64,000 nt of DNA from Podospora bellae-mahoneyi (lineage: Eukaryota; Ascomycota; Sordariomycetes; Sordariales; Podosporaceae). The notes under the pieces are model-generated. The model was given only the letters and a program-made list of their open reading frames with translations. It did not search any database and had not been told where the DNA came from. Shown in pieces: positions 9,782 through 20,776 of this stretch. How positions within the stretch are numbered: position 1 is the stretch's first letter; each line of letters starts with the position of its first letter. Made by a program: the position numbers and the translations under genes. Location of the stretch: assembly GCF_035222275.1 (NCBI RefSeq), contig NC_085886.1:1178001-1242000 (forward strand), read 5' to 3'.

Positions 9782-10936
9782 TTATGCGTAATTAGAAACC
9801 CCCCTCTCCAAGACCGGCCGTTGATCCCACCGATCCCCAGCAATGCTCTCCTCATCATCCTCATCCTCACTCCCGCTCACACTCCCCTCGTCGTCACTTT
9901 CCTCATCCTCCTCATCCCCCTTGCTGTACAAGAAAAACTGCACAAAGATGCTCATGTCCAAAAACAGAGTCCCCGCACTGCCGGCCAGCCACGACAAGTT
10001 CACCAGCACATACTGCCAGTAAATCCTAGCCGCCTCCCCATCCTTGCACTCCCCATCCTCCCCGCAAACCGGGTCATAAGCCAGAATCGACAGCACATAC
10101 GTCAGATTCCCCAAACACGCAAACAAAAAGAACAAAATCGACACCCCCTCGGTCGACTTCCTCCTCCAGTTGAGCAACAACTGCGGCAGTCTCGATCCCA
10201 GATACAAAACCGCACACAACCACCCAAAAACCTGCCCCCAAAAATCCATCTGCAGAGGATCCTCCTCCCCCTTCCCACCCTTCTCCTCATTCCCCCCGTA
10301 CCCCCTACTCAACCACCACCCACCCACCCCCGCCGCACAAACCATCAACACAGCCGAACTATTAAACCCCAAACTCTGCAACCTCGTCGGCGGACTCGCC
10401 CTAACCTTCTGCCCCTGCCCACCAGCTCCCTCCTCCACATCAATCATGGGCACCGCCGGACTCAAATGCGTCCAGCTCCCCCTCCTTTCCAACTCCCCTG
10501 CACTCCCATAAACCCCCTCGCTCCCACTCAAAAGCCCACTTCTCTCCCCGATCTCATCAGCTCCATTCCTCGCTGTCGTGCTCGTCGTCTTTGGTAGCGC
10601 TGGTGCTGGTGCCGGAGCAACAGGATCATCACTCAGCGTGAAACCCCTGTAATAAAAACACTGCCCCAGTAGTACAATATCGGCAATGGTGTAGTAGATC
10701 GCCAAAATGATCATCGTAGGCAAAACCCCTTGCATGACAGCTCCCAGGATGTTGAACACGTCGCCGAGGAGCCAGACGACGATGAACTGGATCGAGAGGC
10801 CGTCTGCGCTGGAGCGGCGGAAGTTTTCGATGATTTGGGGGGAGAAGACGACTACCCAGCAGGCGATGGAGATGGAGCCGCAGATGCCGGATATGGCCTC
10901 GACGTCGAGGTTGAGGGGTGCGGTTGGGGGGGCCAT
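9782..10936 (-). CDS. PQ-loop vacuolar amino-acid transporter (Ypq/Rtc2-like)
   Basis: A single-exon gene of 384 residues with seven predicted helices. Two PQ-loop motifs are visible: VVFSPQIIENF near residue 33 and GSRLPQLLLNW near residue 262. Both are followed by the 'S..GLS/VS' pattern typical of the family (SSADGLSIQFIVVWLLGDVFN and KSTEGVSILFFLFACLGN). This arrangement, with a long hydrophilic loop between the repeats (about 110-190), matches Ypq1/2/3 and Rtc2, relatives of animal PQLC2. These proteins move cationic amino acids across the vacuolar membrane. An acidic C-terminal tail (repeated D, E and S; about 345-375) may be cytosolic. The paralogue within the Ypq group cannot be told from sequence alone, so no symbol is given. 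The gene is divergent from the small mitochondrial-type gene at 11811. Confidence 0.88.
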   Translation of the reverse strand: MAPPTAPLNLDVEAISGICGSISIACWVVVFSPQIIENFRRSSADGLSIQFIVVWLLGDVFNILGAVMQGVLPTMIILAIYYTIADIVLLGQCFYYRGFTLSDDPVAPAPAPALPKTTSTTARNGADEIGERSGLLSGSEGVYGSAGELERRGSWTHLSPAVPMIDVEEGAGGQGQKVRASPPTRLQSLGFNSSAVLMVCAAGVGGWWLSRGYGGNEEKGGKGEEDPLQMDFWGQVFGWLCAVLYLGSRLPQLLLNWRRKSTEGVSILFFLFACLGNLTYVLSILAYDPVCGEDGECKDGEAARIYWQYVLVNLSWLAGSAGTLFLDMSIFVQFFLYSKGDEEDEESDDEGSVSGSEDEDDEESIAGDRWDQRPVLERGVSNYA

Positions 10937-11810
10937 GGTGGTGGCGCGGTTGATTTGGTGTGCTCAGTTGTTGGTGTGTATGGCGGATGTTGTAAAGATG
11001 CAGGATGAGAATTAAAGGGGGTAAAATTCGGCTGACTGATGATGACGGGTTATAGTGGATTTAGAATTGTGTCGATGTGTTTTAATGTCCGGATTCGGAG
11101 TTGGTTGAGTTTTTATAAACTGATCACATAAACGCGTGATGTGCGGAATTTAAAGGGGCGGCGGAAATATTCAAAAGCACGACAGTGGGAACTTGAAAAA
11201 AAAAAGATTGTTGTGTCAAATTGAAACTGAAAAAAAACTTTTCAAATGAATCTCTCTCTCGCTCTCTTTCTCAGGGTCAACGACACCCAGATTCGATGAT
11301 GATTATGGGGCTGCTGGAGAGGAATGAAAAAGGAAGAATAGACAAGGCGGGAAAAAATTAGAGTTTCAGACGGTACATGCAGGTCCGACGACAGCAGAAA
11401 GAAAAGGCAGTTTTTCTCGAATCGCGAATCCCAAACTTCTCGGTCTTGGGTGGCTTTGAAAGGGGGCGGGTGGGGGTTGTGGTGGGGCTGCATGACGCCA
11501 CTGCTTGGTTGCGGGGAATGTGTTCTAGCGCCGCGGTGCACTTCCAGTGAGACCCACAGTTTCAATGTTTAAAAGGGCTCCTGGCCATCAAGGTATCACC
11601 ACAGTGGGAATGTGGCTTCAGTACGATGTATAATCTTTTGAGAGACTTTTGAAATGGAAAAGATCAGGGCTGGAGGTGATAGTTAAGCTTTGAAAAGGGA
11701 CGGAATGCAGTTTGCCAGGCAATAATTCCAATTTCTCCATAGAACATGCACTCTGCCAAAGCTTACAATTGAAGAGTGCATCCATCTCTTCAACACCACA
11801 CAAGCTCACG
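10937..11810. promoter_or_regulatory. Divergent promoter region
   Basis: This is the 874 bp between the start of the minus-strand PQ-loop gene and the plus-strand gene at 11811. It is AT-richer than the flanking exons and has A runs near 11199-11240 and a CT/GA tract near 11248-11272. No coding feature is supported. Confidence 0.45.
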
Positions 11811-12246
11811 ATGAACAACATGGCTGGCCGTTTTACCAGGATAGCCGCCGCTGGATTGCGCAGTCCAGTCAGAGCTAGTCCTGGTATGTGAGCCTGCTGC
11901 CCTACTGCTGCGGTTCGCTGACCTGTTTATTATTCCAGCGACCTTTCGCTCCACAGTGCCTTCCAAGTGCCTGCAGAGAAGAGCTTTCGGATCATCTGGG
12001 CCTGGCTATAACAAAGGGCCTGTCTCCGGCAGGATTGTTGAAGGACTCAAGCTCGCAATCGGGTTTACTGCTTTGGGTCTCGTCGGAGCTATCACATACG
12101 ATGTCACCGACGAGGTTCTTCTTCATCGTCACCGTCAACGTCACCTGGACAACCATACTCCCGGATTTCTGAGTGCATTGGAGAACAAACTACTGGGTCG
12201 GCCTGTTGAGCATGTAGAGAAGGACCGGATCACACGGAAGCCCTGA
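11811..12246 (+). CDS. Small predicted mitochondrial single-pass membrane protein
   Basis: I do not recognise this gene. Exons 11811-11883 and 11939-12246 join across a 55 bp intron (GTATGT donor, CAG acceptor) to give 126 residues. The N-terminus is basic and lacks acidic residues over its first 50 (MNNMAGRFTRIAAAGLRSPV, then RSTVPSKCLQRRAFGSSG), as in a mitochondrial targeting peptide with an RRAF cleavage-type site. One hydrophobic segment follows, LKLAIGFTALGLVGAITYDV, near residues 63-82. A His/Arg-rich patch (LLHRHRQRH) comes after it, and the protein ends DRITRKP. The second ATG at 11820 is an alternative start. The stop at 12244 may be removed by a further intron that joins the coiled-coil frame downstream (see 12282-12818), giving about 294 residues. 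Which model is right is open. Confidence 0.6.
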
Positions 12247-12281
12247 TCGACAATGCCGGAGGCACGTTGAGTGATGCCCAG

Positions 12282-12818
12282 GAAGAGCTGGCATTCCATG
12301 AGACTGACTTGGACGCTCAGTTGCACACCGATGGCACTCGGTTGGAAGCCCAGGAGACTGAACTAGAGAGCGACGCGACTCAGTTTGACGTCCAAGAGTG
12401 TATCCGACAGAACCAGACCCAGCTTGAGTCCATCTTCCAGAATGAAGAGAAGGACGGAGAAGCGCAAGCCGCCATGGAAAGCCGCCTCGATGACTTGGCG
12501 TCCAAAATGGGAAAGTTGAAGGCGTGCAACGTGTCAACCCGGAAGGTGTCAGCGAAGAAGGTGTCTCGGTTGGAAGACATTGTTCTAGAGTTGCAGGCTC
12601 GGCTGAAGAAGTTGGAGGCAGTGAATGAGAGGGCTGCTCCCAAGGCTGGCCCAGAGGAGCCAACGCTGCGGGTTAGCTGGTACACCCGTTATCGCGTGTG
12701 CCGTCGTCTACGGCTTGGGAAGAAGCCTGTGACAGCTTGGAGAATGAATGCCCCACTTCCCCGCGCTCGCTTATCTAGACAGTGTAGTACAGTTATCGCT
12801 ACCGCACAGCAGCCCTGA
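12282..12818 (+). CDS. Coiled-coil open frame, candidate third exon of the upstream gene
   Basis: This frame is open from 12210 to the stop at 12816-12818. It encodes a highly charged, heptad-like protein with repeated LEAQETELESD, NQTQLESIFQNEE, ESRLDDLASKMGKL and VSRLEDIVLELQARLKKLEAV segments, so a coiled coil is likely, and then a basic tail. It has no in-frame ATG before 12474, so it is unlikely to be translated alone from a normal start. An intron from 12214 (GTAGAG) or 12205 (GTTGAG) to the CAG at 12279-12281 would join it in phase to the upstream membrane protein. The combined product would be a targeting signal, a membrane helix and a coiled coil. The donor sites are weak. I do not recognise a family. 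Confidence 0.4.
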   Translation, partial: EELAFHETDLDAQLHTDGTRLEAQETELESDATQFDVQECIRQNQTQLESIFQNEEKDGEAQAAMESRLDDLASKMGKLKACNVSTRKVSAKKVSRLEDIVLELQARLKKLEAVNERAAPKAGPEEPTLRVSWYTRYRVCRRLRLGKKPVTAWRMNAPLPRARLSRQCSTVIATAQQP

Positions 12819-13057
12819 TAAAGCCAGATCAAACACTGTGCCTGAACCTCCGAGCTCCCTTAAATCCGTCATCAACTCTATAAACTCCAACTAGCATCTG
12901 CAGCATCCATGGAACTGCTCTCGAATCCCAACCCACGCAGAATTACATGCCAATGAGCTACTGACGTGTCAACCCTTCCCGCTTTTGCCGCAACCAGTCC
13001 TGTGATTCTGCCGAACCCTCCCTCCTCTCTCTCGCCGGCGGACCCGGCGACCGGTCC

Positions 13058-15873
13058 ATGCCTCCCTCTTATCCTCCAAACTTCCCAGCGACCTCCGCGG
13101 CGCACCAACAACCACCACAACTATCCTCCTCCCGAAGACGACCCCGCGTCGACTCCCACTCGGACCCCGACACCAACGACAACACCACCCGCACCGCCGC
13201 CAGCAACAACTTAGGCAAACGCCCCCGAGGCGAATACACCTTCTCCCCGTCCGCCCAACTCCCCACCCCCCATCAACAAGACCCATTCCAGCCCACCATG
13301 TCAGCCAAAGCCCAAGGCAAGCGGCCCGAAGTCATAGACCTCACACAAAACTCCAGCCCCGGCCGGCCATCCAACAGCAGTTACGGCGGCGGCGGCGGCG
13401 GTCGACCAGGTGGCATCACAGGCCTACAACCCCATCTCGGTCCCCGAAAATTAGTAATCAAGAACCTGCGCCAGACGACATCGACGCAAAGGGCCGGCGC
13501 GGACGAATACTACACCCGAACTCGAGCTGATTTGGATAATGCCCTGGACGCTATCTTTGCCGGCCGCCCTACAGGCGAGCCTATGGAGCTGCTGTACAGA
13601 GGGGTGGAGGATCTGTGTCGGAAGGGCGAGGCGGAGAGCCTGTACAGCCGACTGAAGGATCGATGTGACCAATGGCTTACCTCGGATGATGGCATTGGGC
13701 AGTTGAGGAAGGAGGTCACTGCCAATACCACGCATTTTAATGTAATTGAAGTTACGGCGGCGGTTATGGGGGTGTATCGGAGGTGGAATGCCAGGATGTT
13801 GATTGTGAGGAAGGTGTACTCGTACCTGGACAGGAGTTACCTGCTATTGCAGTCTACGATTGGGAAGGAGGACAAGGGGAGGCAGGGGGTGAATGATATG
13901 GCGATTAGTTTGTTCAGGAAAGCCGCGTTTGGGCCGAGGAGTGCGACAAAGGCATTGCCGCTTGGGGTGATGGTTCTCAGGGGAATGATTACGCTCATAA
14001 TGCAGGAGAGGGAGGACCAGGAGAGGGAGCAGATCCCGGGCGGATTGGATAGGGTGCAACTGCTGAAGGACTCGGTCACGATGCTGAAGGTGTTTGGGGT
14101 CTATGGCAAGTTCTTCGAGCCTTGGTTTTTGGAGCATTCATACGAGTTTTACAAAGAATTCGCCGAGCAGAAGAGTGAAAGCTGTGGGTTGAGGGATTAC
14201 ATCAAGCACATCGATGCGCTGCTCAAGAGGGAGGAGCACATGTGCGACTTTTACGGGTTTGACAGCACGACGAAACGACAGCTGCTGCAGGACGCGCATG
14301 AGGTTCTCATCACGAAGTATTCGGAGAAGCTGCTTGACACTGGGAGCGTGGCTAAGCTCCTCGAGGCTGAGGACGTGCCTTCTATGAAGGCGCTCTATCA
14401 GCTGCTCAAGCTGTCCGGCTTGCAGAATAAGCTCAAAGAGCCGTGGGACAGCTACATCAGAAAGACTGGCTCAGCGATTGTCACTGACACGGCGAGGGGC
14501 GACGAAATGGTCATTCGCCTCTTGGAACTGCGGCGGTCGCTGTACGTCATGGTCCGGGATGCTTTCGACCAGGACGAAGTTTACAGTTACGGCCTCCGGG
14601 AATCCTTTGGCGGCTTCATGAACGACTCTAAGAGTACTTCGGCTTGGGGGACAGGTACTTCCAAGGTTGGCGAGATGATCGCCAAATACATTGACATGTT
14701 GCTGCGTGGTGGCCTCAAGACTCTTCCCAAGTCCTTGCTGTCAGACAACAAGGACAAGGCCATCGCTGAAAGAAGCGGCCTCGCCGCCGCAGGTGACGAA
14801 GACTCTGAACTGGACACACAGTTGGGTCATGCTCTCGAGCTGTTCAAGTTCATCGACGGCAAGGACACGTTTGAAGCCTTCTACAAGAAAGACCTGGGCC
14901 GCCGGTTACTCCTGGGTCGCAGCGCCAGCCAAGATGCGGAACGGAGCATGATCACCAAACTTAAAGGCGAGTGCGGTGCTAACTTTACGCACAACCTTGA
15001 GCAAATGTTCAAGGACCAGGAGCTTTCCAGGGACGAGATGACGTCCTACAAGACCTGGCTGGCGGGCACAGGCAAAGCCACAAAGGGTGGTGTTGACCTC
15101 ACTGTCAAGGTCTTGTCTCACTCTGCCTGGCCAACGTACAACGACGTCAAAGTCACGCTGCCCAAGGAGGTGTTGGAGCAAACCACCAGTTTTGAAACGT
15201 ACTACCAAGCAAAGCACACTGGGCGTAAACTCACCTGGAAGCACAACATGTCTCACTGCATCATCAAAGCCCGCTTCGATCGCGGGCCAAAGGAGCTTTC
15301 GCTTTCTGCCCAGCAAGGTTCGGTCCTGATGCTCTTCAACGACGTCCCCGACGACACCCCCTTGTCATACAGCCAAATCTCCCAATCGACCTCTCTGACG
15401 GGCGCTGAACTCGATCGAACCCTCCAGTCCCTCGCCTGTGGCAAGTCGAGGGTCTTGTCCAAGGCTCCCAAGGGGAGGGATGTTTACCCTACTGATACCT
15501 TCACCGTCAACAGGGCGTTTGCCGATCCCAAGTTCAGGGTCAAGATCAATCAGATTCAGCTCAAGGAGACAAGGGAGGAGAATAAGGAGACGCATGAGAA
15601 GGTGGCGAGGGACAGGCAGCTGGAGACGCAGGCGGCGATTGTGAGGATCATGAAGAGCAGGAAGACGATGGGGCATGCACAGCTTGTGGCCGAGGTTATC
15701 AACCAGACCAAGGCCAGGGGGGCGGTGGATCCGGGGGAGATTAAGGCGAATATTGAAAAGTAAGTTTTCTCCTGGAGGAAGATAATGAGGGGGAAGGTTG
15801 CTAACGTGGGGATAGGTTGATTGATAAGGATTATATTGAGAGGGAGGAGGGGAATTATGTGTATTTGGCGTAA
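13058..15873 (+). CDS. cul4: Cullin-4, scaffold of CRL4 ubiquitin ligase
   Basis: Two exons, 13058-15759 and 15816-15873, flank a 56 bp intron with a GCTAAC branch sequence and encode about 919 residues. The first 130 or so residues are low-complexity and include KRPRGEYTF and KAQGKRPEVIDLT, which look like a nuclear signal and a short acidic motif. The cullin repeats follow (LYRGVEDLCRKGEAESLYSRL). The cullin homology domain is clear: DKDTFEAFYKKDLGRRLLLG, then LKGECGANFTHNLEQMFKD. The C-terminus has the neddylation domain, with IVRIMKSRKTMGH placing the NEDD8-acceptor lysine at about residue 866, and ends EGNYVYLA, encoded by the second exon. Extension at the N-terminus and the LYRGVEDLC block favour Cul4 over Cul1/Cul3. 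In Neurospora Cul4 acts with DDB1 and DIM-5 in heterochromatin formation. The start is the first ATG of the open frame and could lie further inside. Confidence 0.9.
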
Positions 15874-18800
15874 GCGGAGGTGTTGCTGTCGAGGTGGAAA
15901 AGGGGTTTTATGAAAGTCTGTTTGTTTGTGTTTGTATTCAAGGGTATGGAATGGAAGCACAGCGAGGGAAATGAAATGGGATAATATGTTAAAAGCGCAA
16001 GAGAGAACTGTTCCTACGACTGGGGGTATTACCAAAGCGGGATTCGAGTACGATGATATGACGCTATGGACTGTTGATGTTGAAGGGTAACTTAGACATT
16101 GAGCGCAGAGCAGAGGGATGAAATAACTCAATGTTGCGTGTGTGTAGTATGAATGTGGGAGTTCCAGGCCGGTTGTGTGTTCGGGGGGAGGGGGTTGAGT
16201 AACGATGGTGATGATAACAACACCCTTCTGTGCCTCCTTGCCAGCGAAGTAGCTAATAAATTGAATACTCGCCGGCCAGTTCACCAGCATTTCATACCAT
16301 CCTCAGGAGGTTAACTGGAAGACTTGCTCTTCCCTTTGCCTACGGTTCGATTCAAGGGGGATTACTTTTTTTGTACTATTTTTGCTGGTACCTGGACAGG
16401 AGCGAGATGGGGTGAGGAGAGGGAAGGAGCACAGGCAGCAAAGGTAGCAAAGGGAAGGAGGGAAGGAGGGAAGGAGGGAAGGAGCAACTTGGTGGTTGGC
16501 GGTGGGTCGTGCCTTCCTTTCTCTGGGGTTCAAACAGTAGTACCAAAGACAGGAAAGAGCAACTGATACCTGTGAATCTCCTCTATTGGCTCGAAGTGAC
16601 ATACTGTTACCATCTACGCTAGGACCTTGGCCCGTCTGAGAAACCACGGAGAGCATTTCTGTGAACAGCACAGCCTTACGGGTCAAATTTAGCGTTCCGA
16701 CCTATGTGATGCCTACTTTACCTACTCTGCCTCCGCCTTGTTCGAGAGGCTTGGAAAGAAAAGACGGAGGTTCGGACGGGTGGGATGGGGGAGGATGGTG
16801 TGGAGGTGCGGTGATGATGCTGTGCCCGGTGTGGAAGTGTGGCACATATATGTTGGTGTCGGGAAAAGTGGGTGTAGACTTACGAAGCACGCATGAAAGC
16901 ACTGATTACAGCTTCTTCTTCCAGATACAAAATACACAGTACCTTACGCAGGGCTGGACCTTGAAGCCAACAAGATAAAAGACGGAAATTTCCCACCATG
17001 AAGCTTTTCACAAGGTCCACGTTGGTCTGAGGCATGGGTGAGTGGTTCGGTGTACGCCGGACCTTTGCTCCACAGTCTTGATGGTGGTGAGGGTGCTGCC
17101 GTACGGCGCAGAACGGAGACCTGACGCAGGCAAGATGTCGGTTGATGACTGTGTCCGCAGCAGGTAGGTAAAGGCGGGGATAACACGCTGACTTAAGGGT
17201 CGTCAAATCAAGAGGTGTGAGTTCTCTTTTTGGTGGGAATTTCATGATTGTTATTGACATTGTTTTTTGTGTGCCTGATAGATCACTGGCTGATGGCAAA
17301 TACTATCCAGAAATTGACGCTCAAAGGAGCTGTCAACAGAGTATGTTTGTTGGTGATTTGGCCTGTTCGTTTAATCCAGCGGTTAAGCGTCTGGCTATTG
17401 TGTGGAGATGAGGGTTGATGCCGGCCCAATCGGTGTAAGTGGCTGGGAGGGAGATGCCTGTTGGAAGCGCTGAAGGGATCCTGTTCCCATATTGGATGAA
17501 CAGCAGGGGTATTCTTGAAGAGAAAAATGACAGCTCACAGGACCTCTCAGGGCGTTCGGCCGGCTGAGAGGACGGGCTGAGAGGTTGTGGTTCGTGATGG
17601 TGTGGTTCCCCTCATGCTGTCATCCCAGTGGCTTGCATCGTGGACCACCGTTCCTGCACTCCGGGTGCCACAGAGACATTTCAAACCGCGCGGGGGATGC
17701 GGTGCCACGAGGGCAACATACGAGTGGCATATCTGACTGTCGACCCCGTGAAGAAGTTTTCTTTTCATGTTGTGACTCGGGGTATGCATCGTGAGAAGAA
17801 GTCATGGTGAAGAGGTTCAGTCAGGAGATACTGAAGGTAAAGGTCTCGACCACTGGCCAAGTGGACCTCATTTACACCCCCGTCGATGGTACGGCGGGGA
17901 GTTTTCCGATAACGCGAGCCCAAGCTCTGCGAGTCCACAGCTCCCGCCGCCGCCGATCCGGCTGCTTCCTTGGCCGGCCACACGTGGAGAGGCTGCTGAA
18001 GAAGGGACCCCCTGGCGAAGATGGATTTGACGCGCCTTACACACAAGATCTCAACATGATGACGGTGGAAATCACCGACCGATGCTCATTCATTCTCCCG
18101 CTGTTCGAAGGATTTATCAAGCGCCTCCCTCACGCATTCACCGTTCCCGGTCAAAACACCGTTCAGTAAACCCAACGTCGCCATCGTCTTGTCGTTTGCA
18201 CTGAGGTGTGGGAAAGAGAAGCCATTCCATATTGAGACAGGACCCAATGGCCAGGTACCATTTATAAATTTCGCTTATGCGGAGATTTAACTGCTTCCCA
18301 AAAACACCACGACCGTGCTGTTTCCCCCCTGCCAGTGTCTTTGGTTCATCATCCAGATTTCGATAGAAGTCGAGCCATCGAATGGTTCATATCCAGCCGC
18401 TCTGGCCCAATCTGTACCTGCGTCGCCCATTCGGCTCGGAGCCAGGAACCGCGTCCGGGACCGCCACCCGCCATCAATATTCATCTCTTGTTTTTTATTC
18501 ATCCATCCCAAATGACTCCTTCCGTGGTCAGATGCCCAGCAAACGTCTGTGTGTTGGTAGGCGCGTCTCCACCTTTGGACCTGAAGTCGAAACAACCAGA
18601 AGAGAAAAAAGTCTGGAAAGATGATTCCCTATCGTGAGAGATCAGGAAGATGCAGAGAATCAATATTCTCTGCAACCCTTGTTGGGGGCGTGAGCAGCTC
18701 CAATAAAATAGGAAAAGGCTGCTCAATAAACACCACCTGGACCGGGCTCAGCCCCACGCACGCTGCACCCAACGGTGCATCTTGACCCATCTTGCGCGAT

Positions 18801-19524
18801 GCGGATGCCCTTCCTGGAGGAGCCCATGCCTGCGTCCACGTCCCGATCTGGGAGGGGGGAGGGGCTTCCAGGGTCCCCTGGACCTCCCAAGACTGCTGGA
18901 CTGGTCTCGCCCGCTGTGCCGCTGCTTGTTTCTATTTTACTCTTGGGCTCTGCCGTTGCTGCTTGCTCTCTCTCTGTTAGGGTGGTGCTTCTTTCCAACA
19001 CACACGTTTCCGTCGTCACTCGTTCACCCTCACGGCCAAGGAGATATTCACTTATCTTCACGAGTATTCCGTCAGTCAGCTGGAGCCTTCTCCTTCCAAA
19101 CTCGGCGACGGCATTATCGCTCAAATTATACCGCTCTCGCAAGCCGTCTCATTGGTGTCCAGCTCGTCCCACGCGGCAGTCGTATATTTACCCGGCCTCC
19201 CCATATTGACCTACCAGCAAATCCAGCTGGTCCAGGTCCTCAACCAAGGCCAAGTCCTGCAGGGTGGACTGGGGAAAAGAGAACAGGTCGATATAATACA
19301 ACACGACATCTTTGCCCAGGCCAATTCTTAGTGTCAACTACCTTACTCTTCACGTCCAACGCCGATCTGTTTTGTCTGACCCAGTCCGATCGTCCACTCA
19401 GTCACTCGTTAGGAGGAAAAAAAATAACAGCTTCAAAAACCTGGGGTCGTGGTACAAGGTGATGTCGCACAGGTGAAATCGGAGCCATTTCCCGCAGCCG
19501 CGACACAATACAGACATAAAAAAA
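15874..19524. other. 3.65 kb spacer without a supported gene
   Basis: No conserved protein was recognised on either strand. Contents include the cullin-4 3' UTR, a GGAAG-type tandem repeat at 16451-16484, and a plus-strand open frame of 121 codons at 17804-18169 that lacks recognisable motifs. A second frame, ATG-less and open from 18981 to a TAG near 19331, starts right after a pyrimidine tract and TTAG. The last part should hold the promoter and leader of the GPI-protein gene at 19525. Confidence 0.45.
16451..16484. repeat. Short tandem GGGAAGGA repeat
   Basis: Four consecutive units of GGGAAGGA in non-coding sequence, interrupted only at the ends. Confidence 0.8.
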
Positions 19525-20688
19525 ATGGCCGGACAGATAGTAACCAGATCCTCGGGTTGGGCCCGCCGATCACAAACTTCATGGACCAACATCCTGACCC
19601 TCTTCGCTTGCTTGGCCTGTCACGCCTTGGCCTCCACACCAGATGCCCCTGAGCCTGTCGAGACATTGATAATCGACACCAGAAGTCCATACAAGACAGA
19701 CAATGGGTGGGTGATGCTTTCACCAAGAGACGCGGAAGACTGGAAGCAGTGGAAGAAGCGTCAGAACAACAAGGACGACGACGAGGACGAGAAATCAAGC
19801 TCATCAGCCAAGCCATCAGTAACAACAACATTCGCCATCGTTGCTGGAAAGCCCACACAAAGCAGCACTACATCTTCCGAGACCGCCCCAAGCGCCCTGC
19901 CAACACATCTCGACAGCTTGGCCTCTGGGTTCAAGGAAGGATCCAACGGTGATCCCAACGCATGCCCCAAATTCATCAACTGGTTCCTTAACACCCCTGA
20001 GTTCAAGGAGTGCTACCCCCTCTCCATGCTCCTCGATGTAAGCTTTTCATCTTCATCCCTCTTCCCCTCCCATATATACTAACCCACCCAGCACTCCAAA
20101 TCCTTCTTCGACGCCCAGCGCTCCCCGGTAACCATCACCCGCACCCTCGACGCCACCTGCGCAGCCAACGCCACCCGCTGCTCCCAATACTTTGCCCAGC
20201 TAGCCCAAAACTTCACCTCGACGGAAAACTGCGGCAATGACTACACCTGGGGCACACCCGCCATCGTCAACACGTACAAGGCCATGGTTGCCTACGCGCC
20301 CATTTATAGTGTCGGCTGTTTACGGGATGAGAAGACGTCAGCGTACTGCTTTGCCAATGCTGTGGGCAACACCACCAGCAGGGGGAACACTTATTTGTAC
20401 ACCCTCCTCCCGTTCAACAAGAGCTTGCCTGGGAGTAGCGTGACGACGTGTGACGAATGTACGAGGCAGACGATGAATATCTACCAGGCGTCGACGGCGG
20501 ATAGGAGGCAGCAGATCAGCCTGACGTATGAGGGGGCCGCGAAGCAGATTAATCTTGTTTGCGGGCCGGGGTTTGTGCAGGAGACGCTGGCGCCCGAGGC
20601 GGTGAGGAGTTGGGCGGGGAGGAAGGGGAGGGTGGTGGAGTGGACGGGGTTTGGGGTTGTGATGGGGGTGTTGGTGTGGTTGATTTAA
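19525..20688 (+). CDS. Secreted cysteine-rich, probably GPI-anchored protein (DUF7729-like)
   Basis: Exons 19525-20037 and 20092-20688 join across a 54 bp intron with a perfect TACTAAC branch site, giving 369 residues. The N-terminus has a signal peptide: a basic start, then ILTLFACLACHALAS near residues 24-38. An acidic, Ser/Thr-rich linker (about 70-125) precedes a cysteine-bearing domain with conserved-looking elements: CPKFINWFLNTPEFKECYPL, LDATCAANATRCSQYFAQLA, ENCGNDYTWGTPAIVNTYKA, GCLRDEKTSAYCFANA and TTCDECTRQTMNIY. The chain ends in a hydrophobic segment (WTGFGVVMGVLVWLI), as expected for a GPI anchor signal. I recognise the layout as a fungal secreted family (DUF7729), with no known function. 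Likely at the plasma membrane or in the cell wall. Confidence 0.75.
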
Positions 20689-20741
20689 GGGGTTTTTTTT
20701 TTTTTGGTCTGTGAGGCGCGTGGTTTGGTTCTTGTTCGATA

Positions 20742-20776
<35 letters not shown>

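Noticed and set aside
17370-17440. tRNA-like stretch containing AGCGGTTAAGCG and GGGTTGATGCC
   Set aside because: The first block resembles an A-box, but the B-box match is poor and no acceptor stem pairs.
17804-18169. Plus-strand frame of 121 codons with an ATG
   Set aside because: No motif, signal or splice context supports it; the length is within chance for this composition.
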